Positions 1-9,114 are shown, counted from the stretch's first letter. The stretch is DNA of 64,000 bases from Bog-473 sp963737745 (GCA_963737745.1 CAVTTR010000012.1:1-64000); one strand, 5' to 3'. Notes: a model not told the origin generated them from the letters alone. Program-made: numbers and translations.

Positions 1-187
1 TACCAGTCGCCGCATCGAAGGCGGGAATACGACTCGGGTCGGCAGCTCCCACATAGACGCCGGTGCGAGGTGTTGCCGATCGTGTGGGCACAGCTATCCG
101 TGTGACCACAACGGTCGCTGCACCTACTCCTAGCAGAGTTGCGATCAGACCGAAAGCGGCTATCGGACGATACACTCGCCTGGGCAT
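1..187 (-). CDS. Secreted glycoside hydrolase paralogue, 5' fragment cut by window edge
   Basis: Only about the first 62 codons are inside the window; the gene runs off its left end. Translation from an ATG at 187 gives an N-terminal signal or anchor (MPRR start, then a hydrophobic stretch of about 20 residues), a short linker, then TGVYVGAADPSRIPAFDAAT. That matches the start of the catalytic domain of the intact gene at 3404-4687 (QGAYVGAANPSGLSAFDAAT). It lacks the long Ser/Thr/Pro linker of that gene, so the pair are diverged paralogues and not a recent duplication. An AGG lies about 6 bases before the start. The family is inferred from the paralogue, which resembles GH26-type beta-mannanases. 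Confidence 0.7.
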   Translation of the reverse strand, partial: MPRRVYRPIAAFGLIATLLGVGAATVVVTRIAVPTRSATPRTGVYVGAADPSRIPAFDAATG

Positions 188-397
188 TCTGACCTATCCG
201 GTGCGCTCCAACTTGGAATGTGGAGCAGTTTACCCTGGACAGCCAATAGGGGATCGCGACAGACGGATAACGTACTTTCGCAAATAGCAGACCTTTGTGG
301 GCCAATGCGCTGAAATTGCCACCGCCTTGAACAAAGAGTACGGCTCTTGAACCAGGTGCGTGCGGTCGAGCTGCCCCTCTTGTGGACGCGGCCGAGG

Positions 398-1500
398 TTA
401 GAACGTCGGTCTCTCATCGGAAAACCGTATTCGTTGGACGCGCTTCTGCATGACGTAACCGTTCTCGACAAACCAACGTGCCGAGTCGATGAGAGCCTCG
501 ATCGCGGGTCGGGGGGAGTGACCGAGCTCGTCACGAGCTCTTCGGTCACTAAACATCATGTTGGTGCTCGACATGAGCGCCGATTCGAGGGCTACGTTTG
601 GCTCGCGTCGAAGGAGCCGTCCCTCAACAAGCTGGGAGAACGCACCAACAGCCACTGCGACATGTCGTGGAACTTGGATGTGAGGGGCGGGGAGATTAGT
701 GCATTGGGCCAAAGCGGCTAGCAACGATTCCATTCCCATGTTCTCGCCCCCGATGATGTAGCTCCGACCCACAGCTCCCCGTTCCAGAGCCAGCAGGTGT
801 CCGGTCGCGAGGTCATCTACGTGGACAACATTCAGGGTCGTATCTACAAATGCCGGCACCCGCCCATTGAGAAAGTCGAGAATGAGCTTTCCGGTCGGTG
901 TCGGTCTGATGTCTCGTGGTCCGAGCGGAAACGTGGGGAGAACAAGGGTGACCGGTACGCCTTGCGCAGCAGCGCGAAGGACCTCGTGCTCAGCCACGTA
1001 CTTGGTCCGCTTGTAGAGGCCGAACAGGTGAGCGATGTTGGCGTAGCACGTTTCATCTGCCGGCCGACCTCGAGCGGCTCCGTCGAGTCCGAGGACTCCC
1101 ACAGTGCTGGTGTAGACGACTCGCTCGGAGGATGCCCGGCGTGCGGCTTCGAGGACATTGAGCGTCCCACCGACATTGATTTCGTAGAAATCCTGGGGGT
1201 GTTTGGCCCAGAAGCGGTATAGCGCGGCGAGATGGAAGATGAACGCGTGTCTGCGCACGCCTTAATTACGCCGTCGGCGTCGCGCACGTCGACGTAAACG
1301 CGCTCAAGATCGAGGCCGCTGAGATTATGTTCGTCGCCCCCTGGTTCGATCAGGGCCAGGACGTGTGCCCCACGGGTCAAAAGGGCGCGGGCTACAGCGG
1401 AGCCGATGAATCCGGCGGCCCCGGTGACCGCAACGCGATCCCCTCGGCTGATTGAGGTCTGTGTATCAGCCCACTCGGGGGGTGGAGGAGGGAACCTCAT
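398..1500 (-). CDS. hpnA: HpnA-like NAD-dependent sugar epimerase (one frame break)
   Basis: Extended short-chain dehydrogenase/reductase of the hopanoid-associated HpnA type, expected to bind NAD(P) in the cytoplasm. The N-terminus carries the Rossmann motif TGAAGFIGSAVARALL; after the break come HLAALYRFW, the YKRTK catalytic Tyr-Lys region and GPRDIRPTPTGK, which is typical of HpnA. The frame changes near 1240-1260 between IKACAD and AFIFHLAAL. Here a missing base (or two extra) would restore the frame, unlike most breaks in the window. The start ATG at 1500 overlaps the stop of the upstream aminotransferase as ATGA, so the two are translationally coupled. The exact substrate is not settled from sequence. 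Confidence 0.75.
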
Positions 1501-3092
1501 AGTGGCGCGGTGGGCACCGACTGGTCGTCTAGCGGGTCGACGGCGACTTGGTAACTGCCATCGTCTACGCTGCCGCTCGTTCCGCAGAGGTCGCCACCGC
1601 TCTGCCCGCCCTGTGGCAGCGACCCTTTCCATTTCCCGTTGCCGTTGCCTTGGCCTACGAATTCGTGTGACAACGGAGGTGTGTACGGGGCGTGAGGGCG
1701 AAACTTTCCGGATCTCCGGAGTGCACCTTTGGCCATTGTCCTTCCGAATTCGAAGAGAAGATCCGAGCCGTTGTGCGCATCCTTGAGGATGTCGTCGAGG
1801 GCGGCAACGAAATAGTCGATCTCTTCCTGGCCGCAGATGAGCGCCGGGAGAAGCTTGACGATATTGACGTTGTCGGCGGCTACCTGGGTCAGGATCCGGT
1901 GCCGATGATAGAGGGGTACCACAACCATCTGAGAAAAAATGGCGGGTCGCAGTCGCTCGAGCGTGTTGAAGCCCCGGCGCAAACTCTTCGATGTTGGGGC
2001 GCCGAACTGAAGTCCGATCATGAGCCCCTTCCCTCTTACCTCATGGAGCATCTCATAGCGCTCGACAAGGGGTTGAAGCGCTCCGATGAAAGCTTCACCA
2101 GTGGTGCGCGCCCGCTCGATGATGTTCTCATCGTCGAACGTGGCCAGGGTGGCCAAGCCAGCCACCATCGCGAGCTGGTTGCGACCGAAGGTAGTCGAGT
2201 GCTTGAGGGCCCTGTCGAGAGACCTGTAGACCGACGAAAAGATCCGATCGGACGTCAGGATCGCTCCAACAGGCACATAGCCCCCGGACAAGGCTTTGGA
2301 AACCGTGATGATGTCGGGTGTCAAGCCATAGTGCTCGAAACAGAAGAATTTTCCAGTTCGACCGAGACCTGTTTGCACCTCGTCTAGGACCAACAACGTC
2401 TTATGGTTTCGGCACAGATCTTGTGCTTCGTGCCAATACTCGGGCGATGCCATGTACACGCCCTTGCCCTGAATGGGTTCCACAATGAAAGCAGCGACGT
2501 TTCCTTGTTGTAACTCCCTGCGGAGTGCGTCGATGTCCCCGAAGGGGACTGGGCTACAACCGGGAAGAAGCTGACCAAACCCCTGACGAAAGTCAGCTCC
2601 ACCATTGAGGGCGAGTGCGCCCGTGCTCAAACCGTGAAAGGCATGCTCGGCGAAAAGAATTCTAGGACGACGCGTGGCCTGCCGGGAGAATTTGATGGCC
2701 GACTCGATTGCCTCGGCTCCTGAATTGCAAAAGAATACCCGGTTGATGTTGTCCCCCTTGCAGCGGGCAACGAGCTGCTCGGCGAGCAACCCGGGCAAGA
2801 GGGCGCAGTCCATCTGGACCATGTTGGGCAGATCGAGATCGATCGCCTGGTGGAGCGCCGCTTTGAGCGCGGGATGGCTACGGCCGAGGGCATACACGCC
2901 GAACCCAGAGAGAAAGTCGAGATACCGTTTCCCCTCCGCGTCGAAGAGGTACGAGCCTTCACCTCGCACGTAGAACTGATCGAAACCGATGGTCTTGAGA
3001 ACTCGCGCCAGCTGATTGTTCAAGTGCCTGTCGTGGAGTTCGTAATTTTCGCCATGACGCGCACGCAGCGCCTCTGCAACATCAAATGGCAT
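1497..3092 (-). CDS. Class-III PLP aminotransferase, HpnO-like
   Basis: Fold-type I, class-III pyridoxal-phosphate aminotransferase of 531 residues. Visible landmarks are the N-terminal YLDFLSGFGVYALGRSHP segment, NSGAEAIESAIK (PLP phosphate cup), VDEVQTGLGRTG (Asp at the pyridine nitrogen) and ITVSKALSGGYVPVGA, whose Lys should form the Schiff base. About 70 residues beyond the usual end are Gly/Gln/Ser-rich and probably disordered. The start ATG at 3092 follows a strong AAGGAGG. Its coupling to an HpnA-like epimerase suggests it aminates a hopanoid side chain, as HpnO does for aminobacteriohopanetriol. That role is inference; an ornithine/acetylornithine-type substrate is the alternative. 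Confidence 0.7.
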   Translation of the reverse strand: MPFDVAEALRARHGENYELHDRHLNNQLARVLKTIGFDQFYVRGEGSYLFDAEGKRYLDFLSGFGVYALGRSHPALKAALHQAIDLDLPNMVQMDCALLPGLLAEQLVARCKGDNINRVFFCNSGAEAIESAIKFSRQATRRPRILFAEHAFHGLSTGALALNGGADFRQGFGQLLPGCSPVPFGDIDALRRELQQGNVAAFIVEPIQGKGVYMASPEYWHEAQDLCRNHKTLLVLDEVQTGLGRTGKFFCFEHYGLTPDIITVSKALSGGYVPVGAILTSDRIFSSVYRSLDRALKHSTTFGRNQLAMVAGLATLATFDDENIIERARTTGEAFIGALQPLVERYEMLHEVRGKGLMIGLQFGAPTSKSLRRGFNTLERLRPAIFSQMVVVPLYHRHRILTQVAADNVNIVKLLPALICGQEEIDYFVAALDDILKDAHNGSDLLFEFGRTMAKGALRRSGKFRPHAPYTPPLSHEFVGQGNGNGKWKGSLPQGGQSGGDLCGTSGSVDDGSYQVAVDPLDDQSVPTAPL

Positions 3093-3403
3093 TTTCCTCC
3101 TTCACGGCTCGCTGCAAGACGGATCGCATGGTAGCGAGGCGTGAGGGCGGTGCGATATTGCCTCGATATCGGTTTCCGGTCAATCGACGCCCTCAACGTT
3201 ACGACATTTGAGAGCGAGACCTTGCATCGGCCAATTCCAGCCGGCGATGTGACGGACACTACGAGGGGGTGGCCACTCGACGAATCCCCTTGTCGCGGTA
3301 GGGCTCAGGGGGCCTGGCGCGACATCGATCTGGCTCGAAAAATTGAGTGAGACGAGCGCGTCTCACCCACGTCCACCGTCCGGCCGGCGGCCGCCCCGTT
3401 CTC
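3093..3403. other. Intergenic region between aminotransferase and glycoside hydrolase
   Basis: No convincing gene on either strand. It holds the terminator of the glycoside hydrolase gene at 3336-3366 and must carry the promoter of the leftward aminotransferase-epimerase pair near 3093-3200. I see no clear -35/-10 pair. Confidence 0.5.
3336..3366 (-). terminator. Rho-independent terminator after the glycoside hydrolase gene
   Basis: Read on the minus strand, an 8-bp perfect stem (GTGAGACG / CGTCTCAC, 3366-3347) with a 4-base loop is followed by TCAATTTTT. It lies about 37 bases after the stop of the gene at 3404-4687 and separates it from the leftward aminotransferase gene. Confidence 0.75.
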
Positions 3404-4687
3404 TCAGCCCAGTGCAGCCTTGAACGCTGCCAGGGAGTTGGGGAAATCCCCTCCGGTGAGTTGGGAGTTCAAGCCGCTGGGATCGAAGTCGAAATAGGTC
3501 TCGAAGGCCACGTTGTTAGCTGGGTTCTTCATCCAGGTCACCATGTTGGTCATAAAGAGAGGGTCGTCGCCCAACCCGTGGCCGTCGGAGCGGATGATGT
3601 CGCCCCATTCGGTGAAGGCGAGCGGCTTACCCTGGGCGGCGGCGAACTGACGTGCTGCGGTGAGGGCCGGCAAGATGGCGGTGCTCCAGGCGGTGGTCGG
3701 TGTCTGGGGGCTGACCCAGCTCTGGTCATAGAGGTCGAGGCCGATGACGTTGACGTAAGCATTACCCGGATAGGCCACAGCCACGTTGTAGCCCGAGGCG
3801 GTGAAGGCGCCAGCGTCGGGGTTCCACACGAATCGGAAGTTGGCCCCGGCCACCGAGCGCATGGCGGTCACGATCTGGTCGAAGTAGGCGGCGAAGTTGG
3901 CCTCCGCCGCTGGTGTCCCCGCATACCAGGGCATCCAGTTCCCGTCGAACTCGAAGCCCAGACGGAGATAGGCGTTGGCGTCGCCTGCGGCCACTAGAGC
4001 TTGGGCCAAGGTCACATAGTACGAGTTGTAGGCCCCGGTCGCTCCGGCCGCCAAGGTGGCGACTGGATTACCAGCGGCGTCGCTGGGGATGATGGGCACG
4101 CCCAAGGACAAGGTGACCCCGCTGCCCGACCATGCCCCGAGCAGCCAGTTGAGGCTGCCGTTGGCCCCGTCCATGCCGGCGAAGCCACCCGTGGCGGGCA
4201 GGTAATCCGTGGCGATGGTGGCATGGGTGCCCGTGGCGGCGTCAAAGGCGCTCAGGCCCGACGGGTTGGCGGCCCCGACGTAGGCCCCTTGGGCCAGACC
4301 CGACGACGTGGCGGCGGGGGCGGGGGCGGGGGTGACGATGGCCGGCCGGGGCGACGTGGTGGTCGGTGTCACTGTGGTGCTTGTGCTCGTAGGAGAAGTC
4401 TTCGAGGTGGTCGAGCTTCCCGACGGGGTGGAGGTCGAGGGGGTAGAGGTACCCGGCCTGGACGCAGCCGGTGGGGCGATTGTCTTGAGTGCGGCAGGCT
4501 TCTTTATGGCGGCTGAGCGCAGCGACCGCTGTTGTTGCACATGGTGCTGTCTTGCGATGGCTGAGCGCAGCGGCCGCCGTTGCTGGCCATGCGGTCCCGT
4601 GGCCGAGGCGAGCGTACCGAAGCCAATGGTTGCGACAAGCGCAATTGTTGCGCCAGCCAGTAAGTAGGTTCGCCGTAACTGTCGCAT
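3404..4687 (-). CDS. Secreted glycoside hydrolase, GH26-like
   Basis: 427-residue exported protein. Residues 1-28 form a Sec signal (MRQLRR, then a hydrophobic core). Residues 30-65 hold a short internal repeat (QQRRPLRSA / QQQRSLRSA), 75-125 are a Ser/Thr/Pro linker, and about 130-427 are a TIM-barrel-like catalytic domain. LRLGFEFDGNWMPW (Glu246) matches the acid/base strand of GH26 mannanases, and LAFTEWGD (Glu360) is the likely nucleophile. Start ATG at 4687 chosen for the GAAGGGG ribosome site and because the signal peptide begins there; the open frame extends further upstream into the riboswitch. Probably cleaves mannan or a related glycan outside the cell. The substrate is not proven, and other GH-A clan families are possible. 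Confidence 0.7.
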   Translation of the reverse strand: MRQLRRTYLLAGATIALVATIGFGTLASATGPHGQQRRPLRSAIARQHHVQQQRSLRSAAIKKPAALKTIAPPAASRPGTSTPSTSTPSGSSTTSKTSPTSTSTTVTPTTTSPRPAIVTPAPAPAATSSGLAQGAYVGAANPSGLSAFDAATGTHATIATDYLPATGGFAGMDGANGSLNWLLGAWSGSGVTLSLGVPIIPSDAAGNPVATLAAGATGAYNSYYVTLAQALVAAGDANAYLRLGFEFDGNWMPWYAGTPAAEANFAAYFDQIVTAMRSVAGANFRFVWNPDAGAFTASGYNVAVAYPGNAYVNVIGLDLYDQSWVSPQTPTTAWSTAILPALTAARQFAAAQGKPLAFTEWGDIIRSDGHGLGDDPLFMTNMVTWMKNPANNVAFETYFDFDPSGLNSQLTGGDFPNSLAAFKAALG

Positions 4688-4711
4688 ATTTCCCCTTCTT
4701 GGCCCTGGAGT

Positions 4712-4820
4712 CGGGCCGCCCAGAAGAGAACTACGCGATGATCGCGACTTCGGCGGCCCGGCTAACTCAGAGAGTCCCGTGGCTTTGCGTCCCCCTCTCG
4801 CGAGGGGTTTGCCTTTTTCG
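4712..4820 (-). promoter_or_regulatory. c-di-GMP-I (GEMM-I) riboswitch with expression platform
   Basis: On the minus strand the leader reads GGCAAACC (4813-4806), a CCUC-GCGA-GAGG hairpin with a GNRA tetraloop (4805-4794), GACGCAAAGCC (about 4791-4781), then GUUAGCCGGGCCGCC (about 4765-4751). This is the order and wording of the GEMM-I class-1 c-di-GMP aptamer. The 3' strand CGGGCCGCC can instead pair with GGCGGCCCG (4720-4712), giving a 9-bp competing hairpin shortly before the ribosome site, a plausible switch. It controls the secreted glycoside hydrolase. Ligand assignment is from family knowledge; 3',3'-cGAMP variants of the same fold exist. Confidence 0.85.
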
Positions 4821-5134
4821 ACTGCTTTCAATGACGACCTTGACGGGTTTGTCCCAACAAGTCAATGAATTCACTCACATCAAGAGTCACCCCAACCAAC
4901 TGGCAACCGTTTCACAACCCAACTGGGATCTCAGGTTGCGATTAGCCCAAAAGACCCCCAAACTTTGGCTGCAATCTGATCAACCAATTGCTCAGTTTCT
5001 CGAGACAATTCGAGGCGGAGGACTGTGTTACGTCGTGTGTCTCGTCATCACTGCACACCACGCGACGGGTGCATACACAAGAGGGTTGCCCAGCAGCAGT
5101 GACGTCACAACCTATTGGATACGCCCACTACGGG
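4821..5134. other. AT-richer intergenic region upstream of the riboswitch
   Basis: No gene seen. It is noticeably less GC-rich than its surroundings and should hold the promoter for the riboswitch leader, reading leftward, and the end of the carbonic anhydrase transcript. I could not pick out a confident promoter or terminator. Confidence 0.4.
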
Positions 5135-5624
5135 CTATGTCGGACGCTCCCAATGGACGACATCTTCGATCTCTCCGCTTTCAACGTCGTAGATGAATCC
5201 GGCGATAATCGTCAGCGGCGACAGATATGACTTTTCGATCAGTAGTGCGATGTCCTCGCGCAAGGCGGTGGCATGGTCATCGATGGGAAAGAAACCTGAA
5301 ATTGGCGCCAGTGAGCTCTCGCAGCTCTTCGTCACTCACACCGGCCAAACCGCATTTGGTGTGTTGCATGACGACGACGGTGTCGACACCAAGTACATGA
5401 CTCGACAGTGCCAGACTGCGCAGGACATCGTCGGTGACACGCCCGCCTGCATTGCGGATGACGTGCGCGTCACCTAAGTGAAGTCCTAATACTGCAAAGA
5501 CATCGATGCGGGCGTCCATGCACGTGACAACAGCCATACGACGCCACGGCCGGGCGTCGGCCACATTCGCACGTGCCGCGGCATAGCCCTCGTTGGCGGC
5601 AAGGAGTTCGGCGATCCGGTTCAT
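5135..5624 (-). CDS. Beta-class carbonic anhydrase (one frame break)
   Basis: Zinc enzyme interconverting CO2 and bicarbonate in the cytoplasm; about 163 residues when joined. VVTCMDARID supplies the first zinc Cys and the Asp-Arg dyad; VMQHTKCGLAG supplies zinc His and Cys. HVIRNAGGRV is also family-typical, and the C-terminus GFIYDVESGEIEDV matches. The reading frame changes near 5290-5300, where the AATTT run before the FFPIDD segment appears one base too long. Start ATG at 5624 gives MNRIAELL; no strong ribosome site is visible. Downstream and upstream neighbours are not obviously related. Confidence 0.85.
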
Positions 5625-5858
5625 GCGCAAGGAGAAAGAAGCAGGACCACGGGTGCAGTCTAGATACAGCAGGCCGCACCCACTGCGATCGCGCCTTCCG
5701 CTCCAGAGCAGACCGCCGGCCCGCATATCAACGCCCCCGTCGCTGTTCACATGAGGTGGCCAGCGTGGTCGGCGCCCGTCCACAGGAACGACAACATCGG
5801 CCCAACGCAGCTGCTCGGCGCGGATAGACCCCAAAACCGGGGGAGGGTTCGCTAGATT

Positions 5859-6674
5859 GTGGCCACGATGACCAGTGGCACGCAATCCAAGGCGCAACGA
5901 CGAACAGAATCGCAAAGAAAGGCGGCGGCTCGTCGAGCGGCTGAATTGCGGGCCAAGAGGCGGCAGATGACCGTGCGCTACGGCGCTGGCGTCATAGTGA
6001 TTCTGGTCGTCGTCCTTCTCATCGTGCTGCTTTCGGGCTCGAGCCCCACCACGCCTGTGGCCAAGACTGCGGCGGATGTAAAGACGGTGGCTATTCCATC
6101 CTCCTTGCATATGACGGCGGATCCCGCCACGACGCCCGGCTATGAGGGAATCCCCATCCCGATCGGACCGAAATTGGCCACGCTGGCCACGGCCGCAACA
6201 GGTCAAACGGTGGACGGCGTGCAATGCCAGGCCGGAGAGCAGCTGGTCTCGCATGTGCACACGCACCTCACGATCTTCGTCAACGGCAAGGCCCAAGTGA
6301 TCCCCTACGGCATTGGCGTCCCTGGCGCCGAGGCCGTCGCAACACCACACGGCCCCTTCGTCGAGACCGGGAGTTGCTTCTACTGGTTGCACACCCATCA
6401 AGAGGACGGTGTCATCCATGTGGAGTCACCCAGTACGTCGTTGAGTTTCAATCTGGGCCAGTTCTTCAAGGAGTGGGGGATCCCTCTGAGTTCCAGCCAA
6501 GTGGGCGCGGCGAAGGGCAAGCTCACGGTGTTCTTCACGGCACCGGGTAAGAAGGTGGGGATGTACAAGGGGAATCCGGCCAACCTTCCGCTGGGCAGCC
6601 ACTACCAGATTCAGATTGACGTGGGCACGCCAATCGTCAAACCGGTCGACGTGACCAACTGGGGCAGTCTCTAG
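5859..6674 (+). CDS. Membrane-anchored extracytoplasmic protein with His-rich motifs, function unknown
   Basis: 271 residues: an Arg/Lys/Ala-rich cytoplasmic start, one membrane helix at about residues 42-62 (GAGVIVILVVVLLIVLLSG), and an exported domain of about 200 residues. That domain contains HVHTHLTIFVNGK and CFYWLHTHQEDGVIHVESP, a His spacing that suggests a metal site, plus two Cys (in VQCQAG and GSCFY) that could pair. The GTG at 5859 follows GGGAGGG; the ATG at 5868 is a possible alternative start. It sits 4 bases before the FAD oxidoreductase and is probably co-transcribed with it. I do not recognise a named family. Confidence 0.7.
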   Translation: MATMTSGTQSKAQRRTESQRKAAARRAAELRAKRRQMTVRYGAGVIVILVVVLLIVLLSGSSPTTPVAKTAADVKTVAIPSSLHMTADPATTPGYEGIPIPIGPKLATLATAATGQTVDGVQCQAGEQLVSHVHTHLTIFVNGKAQVIPYGIGVPGAEAVATPHGPFVETGSCFYWLHTHQEDGVIHVESPSTSLSFNLGQFFKEWGIPLSSSQVGAAKGKLTVFFTAPGKKVGMYKGNPANLPLGSHYQIQIDVGTPIVKPVDVTNWGSL

Positions 6675-6678
6675 CCCG

Positions 6679-8010
6679 GTGCGCTGCGATGCTGTCGTGG
6701 TCGGCCTGGGTCCCGGGGGAGAAGAGGTGGCCGGGAAGCTCGCCGAAGCGGGCCTCGATGTGGTGGGCATCGAGGCGGAGCTCGTCGGGGGCGAATGCCC
6801 CTATTGGGGTTGCATCCCTTCGAAAATGATGGTGCGAGCCGCCGACTTGCTGGCCGAGGGTCGACGCATACCGGGAATGGCCGGGTCATCGGTCATCACC
6901 CCTGATTGGGCTCCCGTGGCCCGGCGCATTCGCGAAGAAGCGACCGACTCGTGGGATGACAAGGTGGCCGTCGACCGCTTCGTGGGAAAAGGGGGGCATT
7001 TCATCCGGGGTCGTGGCCGCGTGACGAGTCTCTCGACGGTCGAGGTCAATGGGGAAGAGATCGTGGCTGACAAGGCTCTCGTTCTGGCGACCGGCGCCCA
7101 TGCCTGGGTGCCGCCGCAATTCGCCGATATCCCGCACTGGACCAATCGAGAGGTCATCGCCACCGAATCGGTCCCGGCCTCGTTGCTGGTCATTGGCGGA
7201 GGGTCGATCGGTCTCGAGATCGGACAGGTGATGTCCCGTTTCGGAGCCAAGGTGACCATCGTCGAAACCGGGGACCGCATTGCCGGGGCCGAGGAGCCTG
7301 AGGTCTCCGACATGCTCACCCGGATCTTGCGGCGTGAGGGCATCGACGTGCACGTAGGGGTGGAGGTGGCGAGCGCCTCATCTTCGGCGGGAACGAGTTG
7401 CACCATCCGCCTGGGCGATGGCACCTCGCTGGCGGCCGAGAGGGTGTTGGTCGCCACCGGTCGGCGAACCGATCTTCGGGGCCTCGGCGTGGCCACGATG
7501 GGACTCGATGACACGGCGCACGCCATTGCGGTCGACGCCAAGATGCGCGTGCGGCCCGGGGTGTGGGCCGTAGGCGATATCACGGGAAAGGGTGCGTTCA
7601 CCCATGTCGCCATGTATCAAGCGAGAATTTGTGTGGCCGACATCCTCGGGCATCCGATCGAGGAAGCGGACTACCATGCCTTGCCTCGAGTGACCTTTAC
7701 CGATCCCGAGATCGGGTCGGTCGGAATGACCGAGGCCGAGGCCCGCCAGTCGGGCGGCCAGGTACGGGTCATGAGCGAGCCCATCGCCGAGTCGACTCGG
7801 GGCTGGATCAACAAGAGCGAAGGCTTGGTCAAGCTGATCGAAGTGGACGGCGTGCTGGTCGGAGCCACGTCGATGGGGCCGACCGGGGGAGAGGTGCTCG
7901 GGTTGCTCACCCTGGCCGTGCACGCGCGCATCCCCGTGCGCACCTTGCGGAGCATGATCTACGCCTACCCCACCTTCCACCGCGCCATCGATTCGGCTTT
8001 GTGGGCCTAG
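6679..8010 (+). CDS. FAD-dependent pyridine nucleotide-disulfide oxidoreductase
   Basis: 443-residue flavoprotein of the dihydrolipoamide dehydrogenase/mercuric reductase superfamily. The N-terminal FAD fold starts at VVVGLGPGGEEVA, and the redox-active disulfide is in GGECPYWGCIPSK (CxxxxC kept). LLVIGGGSIGLEIG binds NAD(P) and WAVGDITGKGAFTH is the second FAD motif. The C-terminal dimer-interface motif reads YAYPTFHRA, where Lpd and glutathione reductase have HxHPT, so the usual catalytic base His is replaced by Tyr. The substrate is therefore probably not lipoamide; a quinone or small disulfide is possible. GTG start at 6679. Confidence 0.85.
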   Translation: MRCDAVVVGLGPGGEEVAGKLAEAGLDVVGIEAELVGGECPYWGCIPSKMMVRAADLLAEGRRIPGMAGSSVITPDWAPVARRIREEATDSWDDKVAVDRFVGKGGHFIRGRGRVTSLSTVEVNGEEIVADKALVLATGAHAWVPPQFADIPHWTNREVIATESVPASLLVIGGGSIGLEIGQVMSRFGAKVTIVETGDRIAGAEEPEVSDMLTRILRREGIDVHVGVEVASASSSAGTSCTIRLGDGTSLAAERVLVATGRRTDLRGLGVATMGLDDTAHAIAVDAKMRVRPGVWAVGDITGKGAFTHVAMYQARICVADILGHPIEEADYHALPRVTFTDPEIGSVGMTEAEARQSGGQVRVMSEPIAESTRGWINKSEGLVKLIEVDGVLVGATSMGPTGGEVLGLLTLAVHARIPVRTLRSMIYAYPTFHRAIDSALWA

Positions 8011-8028
8011 AGCGGATGCGGCGTCGCG

Positions 8029-8902
8029 TCAGCGCGCCGTGAGGTCCTCCAAAATGGCGGTGGCCTGGTGCTGTAGCAACGAGAGGTGACCCTCGCCGGG
8101 GATGACGGAGAGCCGAGCATGGGGGATGTGACGTAGCAAAAGATCTCGATACGCCGGCGGTCCCGTGTCGTCCTCGGCTCCCTCCCACACGTGGACCGGT
8201 GCGGTGATCTCCGCGAGTGAGAACCCCCACGGGTCACCGAAGATCCGATAATCCTGCACGCATCCCGCCGTACCTTGCTGCATTGACTCCTTGACGAACC
8301 CGACCGCTTCGACCGCCGGACCCCGCTCCTCGAGGGCGGCCCAATCGACGGGAGGAAAACTGCGCCGTATCTCTCGAGAAAGACGTTTTTCGGACGCGCT
8401 GAGCGATCGACACGCGCAGGAGGGCGGAGGCCAGCGAGGGCGCCCGGCGAGCCAACAAGAGCAGGATACGGTCGTTGCCCGCCAGGCCCTTGGTGGTGCC
8501 CATGAGTTCGAGAGGAACTGCACTGGCCAGAAGTGCGACCGCAGTGATCCGATCGGGCATCTTGGCCGCGCACACGGCAGCGTACGGGCCCCCGCACGAC
8601 CAGCCCATGACGGCGAAACGCTCGATGTCGAGTTCTTCGGTCAATGCCGCCACGTCGTTCGGCCAGTCGAGCAAGCGGCGCCCGGGTTGAAAGGTCGATC
8701 GGCCCATGCCCGGGCGATCCGGGGAGATGATGCGCACACCCAGGGCGATCGCGGCGGCGTGGGCGGGTGCGGCATCGAGCCGGGAGCTCAAACCCCCATG
8801 AAAGCTCAGGACGGGATTCCCGTTCGGATCCCCGTACTCCTCGAAAGCAAGCTCCCGCCCGTCGGGCAGGAGGACGGTTCTGGTCATGCGGGCCCGACCC
8901 AC
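8029..8902 (-). CDS. Alpha/beta hydrolase (one frame break)
   Basis: About 285 residues when joined. The N-terminal half has FHGGLSSRLD (oxyanion-hole region), SPDRPGMGRS and the nucleophile elbow GWSCGGPYA with its catalytic Ser. The C-terminal half has VHVWEGAEDD (acid Asp) and IPGEGHLSLL (catalytic His). The frame changes near 8385-8395, at a run of five A's that appears one base too long (CGA AAA CGT restores it). The start may be the GTG at 8902 or the ATG at 8887. Substrate unknown; neighbours give no clue. Confidence 0.8.
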
Positions 8903-9114
8903 TCGCCTCCTCGGCCCTGGGGCACGAGATTAGGGCTTGAGACAATCTGGGGCACCCAGGGCACGCTATAGGGTGCTGCCGGCCTTGACCTTGACCCAAG
9001 GTCATGAGCCATCGTATGGAATTCGCAGGGAAATTGTGTGACCGAGCGGCGAAGGATGCGGTCGTCGTGGCCAAATGGTCGCCGTCGGGGGTGTGGGCGC
9101 GCGAGGGTGGGGCC

